A DNA stretch of 64,000 nucleotides. Source: Vibrio sp. D404a (GTDB lineage: Bacteria > Pseudomonadota > Gammaproteobacteria > Enterobacterales > Vibrionaceae). Of this stretch, positions 25,827 through 34,696 are shown in pieces. The DNA lies in NCBI RefSeq assembly GCF_030248535.1, contig NZ_JAHGAJ010000007.1:238412-302411 (forward strand). Direction: 5' to 3'. A model generated the notes under the pieces. It saw nothing but the letters and a program-made list of their open reading frames with translations, ran no database searches and was not told where the DNA came from. How positions within the stretch are numbered: the first letter of the stretch is position 1; every line of letters begins with the position of its first letter. The position numbers and the translations under genes were made by a program.

Positions 25827-27293
25827 ATGAGAAGTAACACTTTCACACGTACATCCATACTGCCACTTTTAATTGGAATACCTATATCATTCTCGACCAA
25901 TGCTGGAGTTCAAGGAGATTTTAAATCTGGCGGTTCAGGCGGCGGGGCAATGGATATCGAATACGTAAATAATTATCCTTATTCACGATGTTCACAAGAA
26001 AATATACCATCCGAGGATTGTAAAGAATTTGGCTATGTTTTTGGCGAAGAACCCATCACGTTCAAGCAGTTTATCGACTTAGTGATGAACACCAGTGCGG
26101 AGCAATACCGTGCAGACATGGTTTCAGATAACTACAACGTACCAGATAACTTCCACTGGCTATTGCCGACAGAAGAAAACCTTCGCTATGCAAAATCACA
26201 AGGGATGTTGCAAGGAGATAACCTTTATCCCGTCTTTGTTGATGACGGCAATAAAGATGAATACCTCACTGAAAGAGAGATTCAACTAGTGCACCTTCCC
26301 GGAGCAAGCCTACCTGATACAGTCAATGATGATACAGAGGTTGTCGGGCTACTTGCCGCCTATGCCCTGGACTCAGACGGTAACATTATCCCAGGTACCC
26401 CTGGCGAACCAGGCTCTCCGGGTAAAATAGATCCAGATAAAGGTGAAATAATCATTCTTGATCCACATGAACCACCTCCTCCACCGCCACCACCTCCTTC
26501 AGTTCTTGATACTATTGAATCCATATATTTTTCTACACAGTACAAAACTGATCACGGCATGGACGGTCAACTAAGAAAGGGAGGCATTGAGTTTAAGCAG
26601 CAAGAAGATAATGATCGCTATAGTGTTACAAACATTCTGTGGCAACTTAGACACGACCAGACGCTCAAAACTTGGGTCACTTCAGAACACCAAGAATTTT
26701 CAAGAACAACACCGGTGGCAAAACCGTGTATCTCTGGGATACATATTAGGGAAAAAGGAGGCGCAGACCACTATTTCGAACCAAAAACTTCCTTTTGTCA
26801 CAATAGGATTGGTGGTAAGGGTAATCCACCCTCTGTCTTTAAGCTGCCATCGAGTGGTCTTAAAAAGGTCAACTCAAAGCCTCAAGCAGTATCTCCAGAC
26901 ATCCAACCAAATGTCAGTATGGTTAAAGATGGGTTGAAACGAGTGGGTTACTATACTTTAGACTTAACTGAGAATGAATATATTGCGCTGGGGCAACCAC
27001 GAACCGTTACATTCAAGTGGAAATATGGCGAGTTCGGAGAACTCCAATCAAACAGTACGTCAGTGAAGTTCGATTCAGGACAAGCATATGCTCGTTTTCG
27101 CTACAGAACCGGTGCGAAATCAAAAGTGTCTGGGAATTTTAAGCCTTTTTGCTTAGATTGGACTCAATTACAAGGTGACCTATATATCGACACCTATGTG
27201 ATACGTAGTGGTAATTCGTTATGCGACCAAACTTCTGACGGTAAGGCAACAACAGAAACGCTTTACTTTTATTCTCATGAAAGTGCCGAATAG
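25827..27293 (+). CDS. Secreted protein divergent from pilus operon, TcpF-like with collagen-like and poly-Pro linker
   Basis: 488 residues with a clear signal peptide (cleavage after Ala26, STNA-GVQ) and ribosome-binding site GCAGGAG. An N-terminal domain (about 27-185) holds Cys55 and Cys65 and the patch NYPYSRC...FHWLLPTEENL. The pattern recalls V. cholerae TcpF (YPYLEC...FDWEIPT, from memory). A linker follows: collagen-like GTPGEPGSPG (190-199) and nine prolines (216-224). A C-terminal domain of about 260 residues with four cysteines is predicted to be beta-rich. TcpF and CofJ are soluble factors exported through the pilus machine of their locus, so export by this pilus is inferred. It could instead be a tip adhesin. 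Confidence 0.7.
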   Translation: MRSNTFTRTSILPLLIGIPISFSTNAGVQGDFKSGGSGGGAMDIEYVNNYPYSRCSQENIPSEDCKEFGYVFGEEPITFKQFIDLVMNTSAEQYRADMVSDNYNVPDNFHWLLPTEENLRYAKSQGMLQGDNLYPVFVDDGNKDEYLTEREIQLVHLPGASLPDTVNDDTEVVGLLAAYALDSDGNIIPGTPGEPGSPGKIDPDKGEIIILDPHEPPPPPPPPPSVLDTIESIYFSTQYKTDHGMDGQLRKGGIEFKQQEDNDRYSVTNILWQLRHDQTLKTWVTSEHQEFSRTTPVAKPCISGIHIREKGGADHYFEPKTSFCHNRIGGKGNPPSVFKLPSSGLKKVNSKPQAVSPDIQPNVSMVKDGLKRVGYYTLDLTENEYIALGQPRTVTFKWKYGEFGELQSNSTSVKFDSGQAYARFRYRTGAKSKVSGNFKPFCLDWTQLQGDLYIDTYVIRSGNSLCDQTSDGKATTETLYFYSHESAE

Positions 27294-27391
27294 CTCAATT
27301 TGATCCGTGAGTATACTAACTTAGCTTCGCTAATCATGATAAGTAAAAGCTCCTGTCAGCTTCAGTGAAATTGTTAGTTTCAATTCTGATC

Positions 27392-27432
27392 AAAAAAAGC
27401 CCCAGTCTCTCGACTGGGGCTTTGTTCTTTTC
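27392..27432. terminator. Bidirectional terminator between the pilus locus and adhE
   Basis: AAAGCCCCAGTC-TCTC-GACTGGGGCTTT, with A and T runs on both sides, ends the secreted-protein gene and the convergent adhE. Confidence 0.9.
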
Positions 27433-27483
27433 CCGATTGTAGATTTACGTGCTAGCGAAAATCTATCTCAAAACTGAATCTAA

Positions 27484-30189
27484 TTAAGCGTCAGCTTTTT
27501 CTTTTTTAGCTTTAGGCGCTTTAGCGTCTGCTGGTTTTTGGTCAGCTTTCTTAAGGATTACAGTAGTACCTTCGAAAGTTTCACCTTCAACGTAAGCTTG
27601 GCCGTGGTAAGACGCTAGTAGTACGTCTTTAAGCTCAGTGATTAGTGGGTAACGTGGGTTCGCACCAGTACATTGGTCATCGAACGCTTCTACCGCTAAC
27701 TCATCAAGCTTAGCTACGAAGTCAGCTTCAGAAACACCCGCTTCTTTGATTGACTTAGGAATGTCTAGGTCGCCTTTCAGCTCGTCTAGCCATGCTAGTA
27801 GACGTTCAATCTTCTGAGCAGTGCGGTCACCAGCTTGGCTTAGGCCTAGGTGGTCAGCAACTTCAGCGTAACGACGACGTGCTTGTGGACGGTCGTACTG
27901 AGAGAATGCAGTCTGCTTAGTTGGGTTATCGTTCGCGTTGTAACGTACCACGTTAGAGATTAGTAGTGCGTTCGCCAGACCGTGTGGTAGGTGGAACTCA
28001 GCACCAATCTTGTGCGCCATAGAGTGACAAACACCTAGGAATGCGTTCGCGAATGCTACACCAGCGATAGTTGCTGCGTTGTGTACTTTCTCACGAGCGA
28101 TTGGGTCGTTTGCACCGTTCGCGTAGCTTGATGGTAGGTACTCTTTAAGCATCTTAAGTGCTTGTAGAGCTTGACCATCAGAGTATTCGTTAGCAAGAAC
28201 AGATACGTAAGCTTCTAGAGCGTGAGTTACTGCATCGTAACCACCGAATGCTGTTAGAGACTTAGGCATGTTCATTACTAGGTTAGCATCAACGATAGCC
28301 ATGTTTGGCGTGATTTCGTAGTCAGCTAGTGGGTACTTAGCACCAGTCTTGTCGTCAGTAACAACCGCGAATGGAGTAACTTCTGAACCAGTACCTGACG
28401 TTGTAGTGATACATACAAGCTCAGCTTTCTTACCCATTTTAGGGAACTTGTAGATACGTTTACGGATGTCCATAAAGCGCATTGCTAGTTCTTCGAAGTG
28501 AGTTTCTGGGTGCTCGTACATTACCCACATGATCTTCGCAGCATCCATTGGTGAACCACCACCTAGAGCTAGGATAACGTCAGGTTGGAAGCTCTTCATT
28601 GCTTCTGCACCTTTCTCAACAACAGATAGTGTTGGATCCGCTTCTACGTCGAAGAATGTTTGAACTTCGATGCCTTGCTCTTTAAGCAGTTTAACTACTT
28701 CATCAGCGTAACCGTTGTTGAATAGGAAACGGTCAGTTACTAGGAATGCGCGTTTCTTACCTTCTAGGTCGCTCATTGCGATTGGAAGGCTACCACGACG
28801 GAAGTAGATAGACTTAGGTAGTTTGTGCCACAACATGTTTTCAGCTCGCTTAGCTACAGTTTTCTTGTTGATAAGGTGCTTAGGACCTACGTTCTCAGAG
28901 ATAGAGTTACCACCCCAAGAACCACAACCAAGAGTTAGAGACGGTGCTACGTTAAAGTTGTAAAGGTCACCGATACCACCGTGAGTAGTTGGGATGTTTA
29001 CAAGGATACGTGCAGTCTTCATCTTGTCACCGAAGTAACGGATGCGGTCTGCGTTAACGTCTTGGTTAGTGTAAAGACCAGATGTGTGACCGATACCACC
29101 GATTTCAACCATAGTTACCGCTTGAGCAACTGCGTCTTCGAAGTTGTCAGCACGGAATAGACCTAGAGTTGGAGATAGTTTCTCGTGAGCGAATTCGTCA
29201 TCGTAAGAAACTTTACCTAGACCTTCACCAACAAGCACTTTAGTGTCTGCAGGAACTTTAACACCAGCCATTTCAGCGATTGCTGGAGCAGGTTGGCCTA
29301 CGATTTTCGCGTTTAGGTTACCGTCGATTAGAAGTACTTTACGTACTTTGTCAGCGTCAGCTTTAGATAGAACGTGAGCTTTGTGAGATGCGAAACGCTC
29401 TTTTACTTCGTCGTATACTTCGCTAACTACGATAGCTGCTTGCTCAGAAGCACATACTACGCCGTTATCGAAAGTCTTAGACATAAGGATAGAAGCTACA
29501 GCACGCTTGATGTCAGCTGTTTCATCGATAACTACAGGAACGTTACCTGCACCTACACCGATTGCTGGCTTACCAGAAGAGTATGCTGCTTTAACCATGC
29601 CTGGACCACCAGTTGCAAGGATAAGTGCGATACCGTCGTGCTTCATAAGAGCGTTAGAAAGCTCTACAGATGGTTGGTCGATCCAACCGATGATGTCTTT
29701 TGGAGCACCCGCTGCTACTGCTGCGTCTAGAACTAGTTTAGCTGCATCGTTTGTAGAGTTCTTCGCACGTGGGTGTGGAGAGAAGATGATGCCGTTACGA
29801 GTTTTAAGTGAGATAAGAGACTTAAAGATCGCAGTAGAAGTTGGGTTAGTTGTTGGTACGATACCACAGATGATACCTACAGGTTCTGCGATAGTCATTG
29901 TACCTAGGTTGTCATCTTCTTCTAAGATGCCACACGTTTTTTCGTCTTTGTATTTGTTGTAGATAAATTCTGATGCGAAGTGGTTTTTGATTACCTTATC
30001 TTCAACAATACCCATTCCAGATTCTGCTACCGCTTGTTGAGCTAGCGGGATACGAGCATGGTTAGCTGCAAGTGAAGCTGCGCGGAAGATTGCATCTACT
30101 TTTTCTTGAGAGAAAGTTGCGAACTCTTCTTGTGCTGCTTTAACGCGTGCTACTAGAGCATCTAGTTCAGCTAAGTTAGTTACAGGCAT
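27484..30189 (-). CDS. adhE: Bifunctional acetaldehyde-CoA/alcohol dehydrogenase
   Basis: AdhE reduces acetyl-CoA to acetaldehyde and then ethanol in fermentation and forms long spirosome filaments. The 901 residues contain an N-terminal aldehyde dehydrogenase domain (active Cys in NGVVCASEQAA, about residue 246). A linker is followed by an iron-dependent alcohol dehydrogenase domain (about 450-870; GGGSPMDAAK for NAD, GVCHSMAHKIGAEFHLPHG for Fe2+). A Lys/Ala-rich tail ends the protein, slightly longer than E. coli AdhE (891). GGAG precedes the ATG. Codon use is that of a highly expressed gene. Upstream lies a candidate FNR-dependent promoter, which fits anaerobic induction. Confidence 0.97.
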   Translation of the reverse strand: MPVTNLAELDALVARVKAAQEEFATFSQEKVDAIFRAASLAANHARIPLAQQAVAESGMGIVEDKVIKNHFASEFIYNKYKDEKTCGILEEDDNLGTMTIAEPVGIICGIVPTTNPTSTAIFKSLISLKTRNGIIFSPHPRAKNSTNDAAKLVLDAAVAAGAPKDIIGWIDQPSVELSNALMKHDGIALILATGGPGMVKAAYSSGKPAIGVGAGNVPVVIDETADIKRAVASILMSKTFDNGVVCASEQAAIVVSEVYDEVKERFASHKAHVLSKADADKVRKVLLIDGNLNAKIVGQPAPAIAEMAGVKVPADTKVLVGEGLGKVSYDDEFAHEKLSPTLGLFRADNFEDAVAQAVTMVEIGGIGHTSGLYTNQDVNADRIRYFGDKMKTARILVNIPTTHGGIGDLYNFNVAPSLTLGCGSWGGNSISENVGPKHLINKKTVAKRAENMLWHKLPKSIYFRRGSLPIAMSDLEGKKRAFLVTDRFLFNNGYADEVVKLLKEQGIEVQTFFDVEADPTLSVVEKGAEAMKSFQPDVILALGGGSPMDAAKIMWVMYEHPETHFEELAMRFMDIRKRIYKFPKMGKKAELVCITTTSGTGSEVTPFAVVTDDKTGAKYPLADYEITPNMAIVDANLVMNMPKSLTAFGGYDAVTHALEAYVSVLANEYSDGQALQALKMLKEYLPSSYANGANDPIAREKVHNAATIAGVAFANAFLGVCHSMAHKIGAEFHLPHGLANALLISNVVRYNANDNPTKQTAFSQYDRPQARRRYAEVADHLGLSQAGDRTAQKIERLLAWLDELKGDLDIPKSIKEAGVSEADFVAKLDELAVEAFDDQCTGANPRYPLITELKDVLLASYHGQAYVEGETFEGTTVILKKADQKPADAKAPKAKKEKADA

Positions 30190-30827
30190 GGTGGATCTCC
30201 TAAAATAATAAATATTAAAAACTTTTTATTAATTTCACTGTGTCATTACTCGGTTGCCAACAGCGTTCTTAGTAAATTGCTTTCGGAACTGAGTATATTA
30301 TTTCAGTGTGTGAAAAAAATTGACCCAGATCAGTTACCCAAAAGGAATTAACCAATAAGTGGTAAGGCAATCGCAAAAATGTCGTTAAAGCCATGATTTA
30401 TATAGACTAAAATCACAATTTACATTCGAACAAAAAACAAGCAAACGGATAATTTTTTTCTAATTAATGTCATATTCTGTAAAAAAGTTTCATTTTTAAT
30501 CAGCTTACTTACATGTACACGGCAAAAACTGTGCTACTGAGAGTATATCCATCCCGTTGCAACGGGGGAGAAACTGTCATAATTTTTATTAAAAGCGTGC
30601 GCGAGATAACATTTAGACCAAATCAAGTTACAACATGAAACACCAAAGAACATCCTGCAACATTCAAATTACACATCTATTACTCAATTAGTTTTTCTAA
30701 AAAACAGCCCCCATTTCAGGTTAGTTTTTTTCATTCGCGCTCTTTGAATTTGTCCCTTACATTACGCACTCTGATATAGGTCAGATCAAACTCACTTTAC
30801 TATTAACGCTAACTGGAGATCGCTCTC
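30190..30827. other. Intergenic region between adhE and the MarC/YchE gene
   Basis: A 638-bp divergent region. It holds the predicted adhE promoter (30285-30333) and an imperfect symmetric element TCTGA-TATAGG-TCAGA (30769-30784) close to the plus-strand gene. I saw no convincing small reading frame. The long leader is typical of adhE, whose mRNA is known in enterobacteria for complex leader regulation. Confidence 0.6.
30292..30333 (-). promoter_or_regulatory. Predicted FNR-dependent adhE promoter
   Basis: On the minus strand CTGAT-CTGG-GTCAA (30333-30320) matches FNR consensus TTGAT-N4-ATCAA at 8 of 10 positions, and TATACT (30297-30292) is a good -10 box. With a start near 30285 the FNR site is centred at -41.5, the standard class II activation geometry. 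The start site itself is inferred. Confidence 0.6.
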
Positions 30828-31466
30828 ATGCAAGGTTTAGAACTCGCAATCTTTCTGCAATTCTTCCTTGGGCTTGTCGCCGCTGTAAACCCTATCGGCA
30901 TCATGCCTGTTTTTGTTTCTCTCACGGCCCATATGCCGCCAGAAGAGAGGAATCGAACGGCACTACAAGCTAACGTCGCAGTAGCAGTTATATTGATTGT
31001 GTCATTAGTGGCCGGACAAATGCTGTTGGACATGTTCAGCATCTCTTTAGATTCATTCCGAGTGGCGGGTGGCTTACTGCTTCTTAGCATCGCGTTTTCA
31101 ATGATGAGCGGTAAGCTAGGTGAAGATAAGCAGAACAAACAAGAGAAGTCAGAATACGTAAGCAGAGAGCAAATCGGTGTAGTACCTCTTGCGATGCCGC
31201 TCATGGCAGGTCCAGGTGCGATCAGTTCAACCATTGTTTACGGCTCTCGCTACCCAGCGGCCATTGATACTGTGGGTATTGGCATTAGCATCGTCGCTTT
31301 TGCAACCTGTTCATGGTTACTGTTCCGTTCTGCACCCGTGATTGTGCGCTTCCTAGGCCAAACAGGCATCAACGTGATCACCCGTATCATGGGTCTGATT
31401 CTTGGTGCACTGGGTATCGAGTTCATTGCCAACGGTCTTCGCAACCTATTCCCAGGTTTGGCGTAA
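30828..31466 (+). CDS. MarC/YchE-family inner-membrane protein
   Basis: A 212-residue polytopic membrane protein with about six helices and the MarC-family opening LFLGLVAAVNPIGIMPVF-like pattern (here FFLGLVAAVNPIGIMPVFVS). It also carries MPLMAGPGAISSTIVYGS and a C-terminal ITRIMGLILGALGIEFIANG. The family is often called NAAT (neutral amino-acid transporter) or MarC; transport has been shown for few members, so the function stays open. Position next to adhE is that of ychE in E. coli. GGAG lies 11 nt before the ATG. It ends in a hairpin. Confidence 0.85.
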   Translation: MQGLELAIFLQFFLGLVAAVNPIGIMPVFVSLTAHMPPEERNRTALQANVAVAVILIVSLVAGQMLLDMFSISLDSFRVAGGLLLLSIAFSMMSGKLGEDKQNKQEKSEYVSREQIGVVPLAMPLMAGPGAISSTIVYGSRYPAAIDTVGIGISIVAFATCSWLLFRSAPVIVRFLGQTGINVITRIMGLILGALGIEFIANGLRNLFPGLA

Positions 31467-31503
31467 TAAAGAAAACGTTTAACCGACACTAAAAAACGCT
31501 ATC

Positions 31504-31536
31504 GAGGCGAGTAAAGCATGGGCTTTCACTCGCCTC
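31504..31536 (+). terminator. Terminator of the MarC/YchE gene
   Basis: GAGGCGAGT / ACTCGCCTC with an inner AAAG/CTTT pairing, followed by ATTTATTT. Confidence 0.75.
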
Positions 31537-31596
31537 ATTTATTTCATCCGAGTATGATGTTTACCAAGTCATTACAATAAGCACATTTTTACAACT

Positions 31597-32439
31597 ATGC
31601 CTCGACACTCTCTTAAGCATCACCTCTATGTCATCATTTTTGGTACACATACCCGAGCAGGGCGTATCTTTGATATCTCGCTGATTGTTGCCATTATTGC
31701 GTCTTTAGTGGTTTTGATTCTCGAGTCACTACCTAACGTCATGACAGCTTGGTCACAAGAGCTTCGCTACATTGAGTACACCTTTACCGCACTATTCACC
31801 ATTGAGTATCTTTTAAGACTCTACTGCTCACCAAAGCCGAAATCTTACGCCACCAGCTTCTATGGCGTGGTCGACCTACTCGCGATTCTGCCAACCTATC
31901 TAGCGATACTCTTCCCAGGTGCCTCGTTCATGGGTGTGATCAGGCTTCTTCGTGTAATGCGTATCTTCCGTATCCTAAAGCTCGTTCGCTACTTACAAGA
32001 TTCCAATATCCTTTTGCGTTCGCTGTTGATGGCACGACGTAAGATCCTGATCTTCTTCAGTACAGTGGGTATCTTAGTGACCATTTTTGGCTCACTGATT
32101 TTTGTTATCGAAGGCCCTGATAATGGCTTTACCAGTATTCCACAAAGTATCTACTGGGCGATCGTCACCATCACTACCGTCGGCTATGGCGACATGGTTC
32201 CACAGACGGTACTGGGTAAAGCTATTGCGTCACTGACCATGCTATTGGGTTATTCAATTCTAGCGGTACCAACAGGTATCATTACTGCTGAACTGAGTAA
32301 TGAGATGAACGCCCACAAAGAGCTGGTCAAGTGTCCTAATTGTAATCGTTCCGGGCATGACTCGGATGCGATGCACTGTAAGCATTGTGGTAGTGAGTTG
32401 GCTGACCCAGATAAACGGGTTGTGGTTGAGGATGAATAG
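31597..32439 (+). CDS. Voltage-gated-type K+ channel with C-terminal zinc ribbon
   Basis: A 280-residue six-helix ion channel. It has an S4-like helix with basic residues every third position (Arg116, 119, 122, 125, Lys128, Arg131 in VIRLLRVMRIFRILKLVR) and a pore loop with filter TVGYGD (194-199), which marks K+ selectivity. The S6 helix ends near residue 232. A short cytosolic tail carries CPNC...CKHC, a four-cysteine zinc-ribbon-like element (about 248-270), instead of RCK/KTN or cyclic-nucleotide domains. Similar Kv-like proteins occur in marine bacteria; physiological role unknown. No ribosome-binding site is obvious at the ATG. Confidence 0.88.
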   Translation: MPRHSLKHHLYVIIFGTHTRAGRIFDISLIVAIIASLVVLILESLPNVMTAWSQELRYIEYTFTALFTIEYLLRLYCSPKPKSYATSFYGVVDLLAILPTYLAILFPGASFMGVIRLLRVMRIFRILKLVRYLQDSNILLRSLLMARRKILIFFSTVGILVTIFGSLIFVIEGPDNGFTSIPQSIYWAIVTITTVGYGDMVPQTVLGKAIASLTMLLGYSILAVPTGIITAELSNEMNAHKELVKCPNCNRSGHDSDAMHCKHCGSELADPDKRVVVEDE

Positions 32440-32440
32440 A

Positions 32441-32569
32441 GCAGATGCGGGATTCGAGTGGCGAGATGCGAAGGGATTTAAAAGCAGATACGAGATTCGG
32501 GTAGCGAGATGCGAAGGGATTTAAAAGCAGATACGAGATTCGGGTATCGAGATGCGAAGGGATTTAAGA
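32441..32569. repeat. Three tandem 43-bp repeats
   Basis: Units 32441-32483, 32484-32526 and 32527-32569 differ at only a few bases. Each starts GCAGATACGAGATTCGGG (first unit GCAGATGCGGGATTCGAG) and ends GCGAAGGGATTTAA. There are no spacers, so it is not a CRISPR array. The first unit starts 2 bp after the K+ channel stop. Confidence 0.92.
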
Positions 32570-32609
32570 GTAGTTCCTAGAGCCGGATAACAAGATATCA
32601 GGGGACTAG

Positions 32610-32638
32610 AAAGGGTGACATTCATTGTCACCCTTTTT
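32610..32638 (+). terminator. Terminator downstream of the K+ channel gene
   Basis: AAAGGGTGACA-TTCAT-TGTCACCCTTTTT is a strong stem with a T run, placed after the tandem repeats. Confidence 0.88.
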
Positions 32639-32665
32639 GATGTTGGTTCACTGAGCCAAAACGGG

Positions 32666-32700
32666 ATTCCCGACTACGCTCCTTCGTCGCTATCGGGAAT
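32666..32700. repeat. Palindromic element with ATTCCCGA/TCGGGAAT arms
   Basis: 8-bp arms enclose 19 bases (CTACGCTCCTTCGTCGCT plus A). It resembles dispersed palindromes I recall from Vibrio intergenic regions. Only one copy is in this window, so dispersion is not shown here. Confidence 0.55.
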
Positions 32701-32855
32701 GACATTAGTTTAGAAATAATCTCCTATCATCATTCAAAGTGAGTGAACGAATCACCATCCTATTCAAGAGATATCTCTACTTGCCTACTAAAAACTAAGT
32801 TTTCCACGATTACATTTCGTCAGTATTGGAAACGACGTTGGTTTGGACGCGAACT

Positions 32856-32883
32856 CTCGTCATCCTCAAGAGTGAGGGACGAG
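32856..32883. repeat. Palindromic element with CTCGTC/GACGAG arms
   Basis: CTCGTCATCCTC pairs with GAGGGACGAG with one 2-nt bulge and a short loop. It could be a second dispersed palindromic element of the same gap. No T run follows, so it is not a typical terminator. Confidence 0.5.
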
Positions 32884-32972
32884 CGAGTTGGGGATCTTTG
32901 TTTTTTGTGGCGTAAAGGACAAGATTTGTATCTAAACAAATTGGACTTTAGATAAACCCGCCATCGGCGATC

Positions 32973-33001
32973 AAAAAAGCCGATGTATGAACATCGGCTT
33001 T
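32973..33001 (-). terminator. Terminator of asd
   Basis: On the minus strand AAAGCCGATGT-TCAT-ACATCGGCTTTTTT lies 70 nt after the asd stop. Confidence 0.88.
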
Positions 33002-33071
33002 AGACTCTCATTAAGCGACGAGTTTAAAAGGACAGCGCCCATCTCGCCTCAAAACAGAAAACTCTTTCTTA

Positions 33072-34190
33072 TTACGCTTTCTCAGCAAGGATGATGCGTA
33101 GAGTACGACGTAGAGGCTCTGCTGCACCCCATAGTAGTTGGTCACCAACTGTGAATGCATTTAGGAAATCGTTACCCATAGACATCTTACGTAGACGACC
33201 TACTGGTACTGACATAGTGCCTGTTACTTTCGCCGGCGTTAGCTCTTGAGCTGTAATGTCACGATCGTTAGGGATCACTTTAACCCAGTCATTGTGCGTT
33301 GCGATGATCTCTTCGATTTCATCCATTGGAACGTCTTGCTTAAGCTTGATAGTCAGCGCTTGTGCGTGACAACGCATCGCACCGATACGTACACAAGTAC
33401 CATCGATTGGGATTGGCTGACCGTCTAGGCCAAGAATCTTGTTCGCTTCAACGCCTGCTTTCCACTCTTCTTTGCTCTGGCCGTTTTCACGCTTCACATC
33501 GATCCATGGGATGAGCGAGCCAGCAAGTGGCGCACCAAATTGGTCTGTAGGAAAAGATTCTGAACGGATGGTGTCCGCTACCTTTTTGTCGATATCAAGA
33601 ATAGAGCTCGCTGGGTTCGCAAGTTCAGAGCTTACACTGTCGTTGATCACACCCATTTGAGAGATAAGCTCACGCATGTTCTTCGCACCTGCACCAGAAG
33701 CGGCTTGGTACGTCATTGCGCTCATCCACTCAACCATGCCTTTTTCATACAGGCCGCCTAGAGCCATAAGCATCAGGCTCACAGTACAGTTACCGCCAAC
33801 AAACGTGTTGGTGCCACCATGAATACCTTGTTGGATTTGAGCCAAGTTAACAGGATCAAGAGTGATGATAGAGTCAGCATCCATACGCAGAGTTGAAGCC
33901 GCATCAATCCAGTAGCCTTTCCAACCCGCTTGGCGCAGCGCTGGATATACCTTTGATGTGTAATCGCCACCCTGACAAGTAATAACCGCGTCCAGCTGTT
34001 TTAGGCTTTCAATGTCGAATGCGTCTTGCAGTAAACCCGCATCTTTGCCACCTAGAACAGGGGCTGGGATGCCGATTTGAGATGTACTGTAATAAACAGG
34101 TTCAATCAGGTCGAAATCACGCTCTTCAACCATACGTTGCATCAGTACAGAACCAACCATACCGCGCCAACCAACTAGACCTACTCTCAT
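33072..34190 (-). CDS. asd: Aspartate-semialdehyde dehydrogenase
   Basis: Asd makes aspartate semialdehyde from aspartyl phosphate, the branch point to lysine/diaminopimelate, threonine and methionine. The ATG at 34190 (GGAGAG eight bases upstream) gives 372 residues and the family start [20 protein letters not shown]; an upstream ATG 14 codons away adds nothing family-like. Visible are the NADP loop GWRGMVG, catalytic Cys135 in [10 protein letters not shown], and [14 protein letters not shown] with the active-site His. It is the gammaproteobacterial form similar to the E. coli enzyme. Divergent from nhaC across about 500 bp. Confidence 0.96.
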   Translation of the reverse strand: MRVGLVGWRGMVGSVLMQRMVEERDFDLIEPVYYSTSQIGIPAPVLGGKDAGLLQDAFDIESLKQLDAVITCQGGDYTSKVYPALRQAGWKGYWIDAASTLRMDADSIITLDPVNLAQIQQGIHGGTNTFVGGNCTVSLMLMALGGLYEKGMVEWMSAMTYQAASGAGAKNMRELISQMGVINDSVSSELANPASSILDIDKKVADTIRSESFPTDQFGAPLAGSLIPWIDVKRENGQSKEEWKAGVEANKILGLDGQPIPIDGTCVRIGAMRCHAQALTIKLKQDVPMDEIEEIIATHNDWVKVIPNDRDITAQELTPAKVTGTMSVPVGRLRKMSMGNDFLNAFTVGDQLLWGAAEPLRRTLRIILAEKA

Positions 34191-34696
34191 CTCGAACTCT
34201 CCATGTATAAAAATTAAATTGCTTTCCTCCATCTATAAGTTTTTCAGAAAAAGAACTCAAGTGGTTTTTGTCAAAAAGTGTAACTTTTTCGTTTCTTTTC
34301 CGTGAACACTACAAATCTAGGAGTTATCTCTTCCAAGCAGTTCATTAACAAAGTTCAAAAAACCAACTCAATCAGGCTTATTTTGCGATGAGCGCTAGCT
34401 ATTTGATTACCTAACAGTCAATTCGCCCAATTGATAAACAGTTATTAGTTCTAAAACCACTCTATTTTGCAATATTTCCGTTTACATGGCGAAAACAACG
34501 TGCAACAGAAATCAACAATAAGCACCAATATATTTAACATATATTTAGATTATGATACTAAAAATAAGACTATAAATAGTCAAATATCACAACTTAAATG
34601 TTATTTTTCGATATAATCAACCAAATCCTGTAGTGTCTATTTCGTACCCCACACTATAACGAAGCACTATAATGCTCGAAATAACAAGAGGCTTTT
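34191..34696. other. Intergenic region between asd and nhaC
   Basis: 506 bp of AT-rich divergent regulatory DNA. I looked for a lysine riboswitch, which would suit both flanking genes, and saw no matching conserved core. No small gene with a ribosome-binding site was found. Both promoters must lie here but I could not assign them confidently. Confidence 0.6.

Larger units (their letters stand above)
32440..33071. other. Repeat-rich intergenic region between K+ channel gene and asd
   Basis: 632 bp without a convincing gene. It contains three 43-bp tandem units, two terminators facing the flanking genes and two palindromic segments, listed separately. A frame of 70 codons (32743-32955) crosses one palindrome and has no ribosome-binding site, so I do not call it. 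Confidence 0.8.

Noticed and set aside
15579..27293. MSHA or type II secretion locus instead of a type IVb pilus
   Set aside because: The lipoprotein secretin with TcpQ-type partner, the long pilin leader, the TcpB-sized minor pilin and a single ATPase fit type IVb; MSHA-type and type II gene sets are missing.
29374..29962. Long antisense frames of 118 and 151 codons opposite adhE
   Set aside because: The strong codon bias of adhE leaves open frames on the other strand; compositions are Ser/Pro/Thr-rich and shadow-like, with no start signal.
32441..32569. Possible small CRISPR array
   Set aside because: Three units are directly adjacent with no spacers, and no cas genes are present.
32743..32955. 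70-codon open frame in the repeat-rich gap before asd
   Set aside because: It has no ribosome-binding site and no recognisable protein pattern, and it runs through the CTCGTC/GACGAG palindrome; treated as chance.
34191..34696. Lysine riboswitch between asd and nhaC
   Set aside because: Both flanking genes would suit one, but the conserved core and pairing pattern were not found on either strand.
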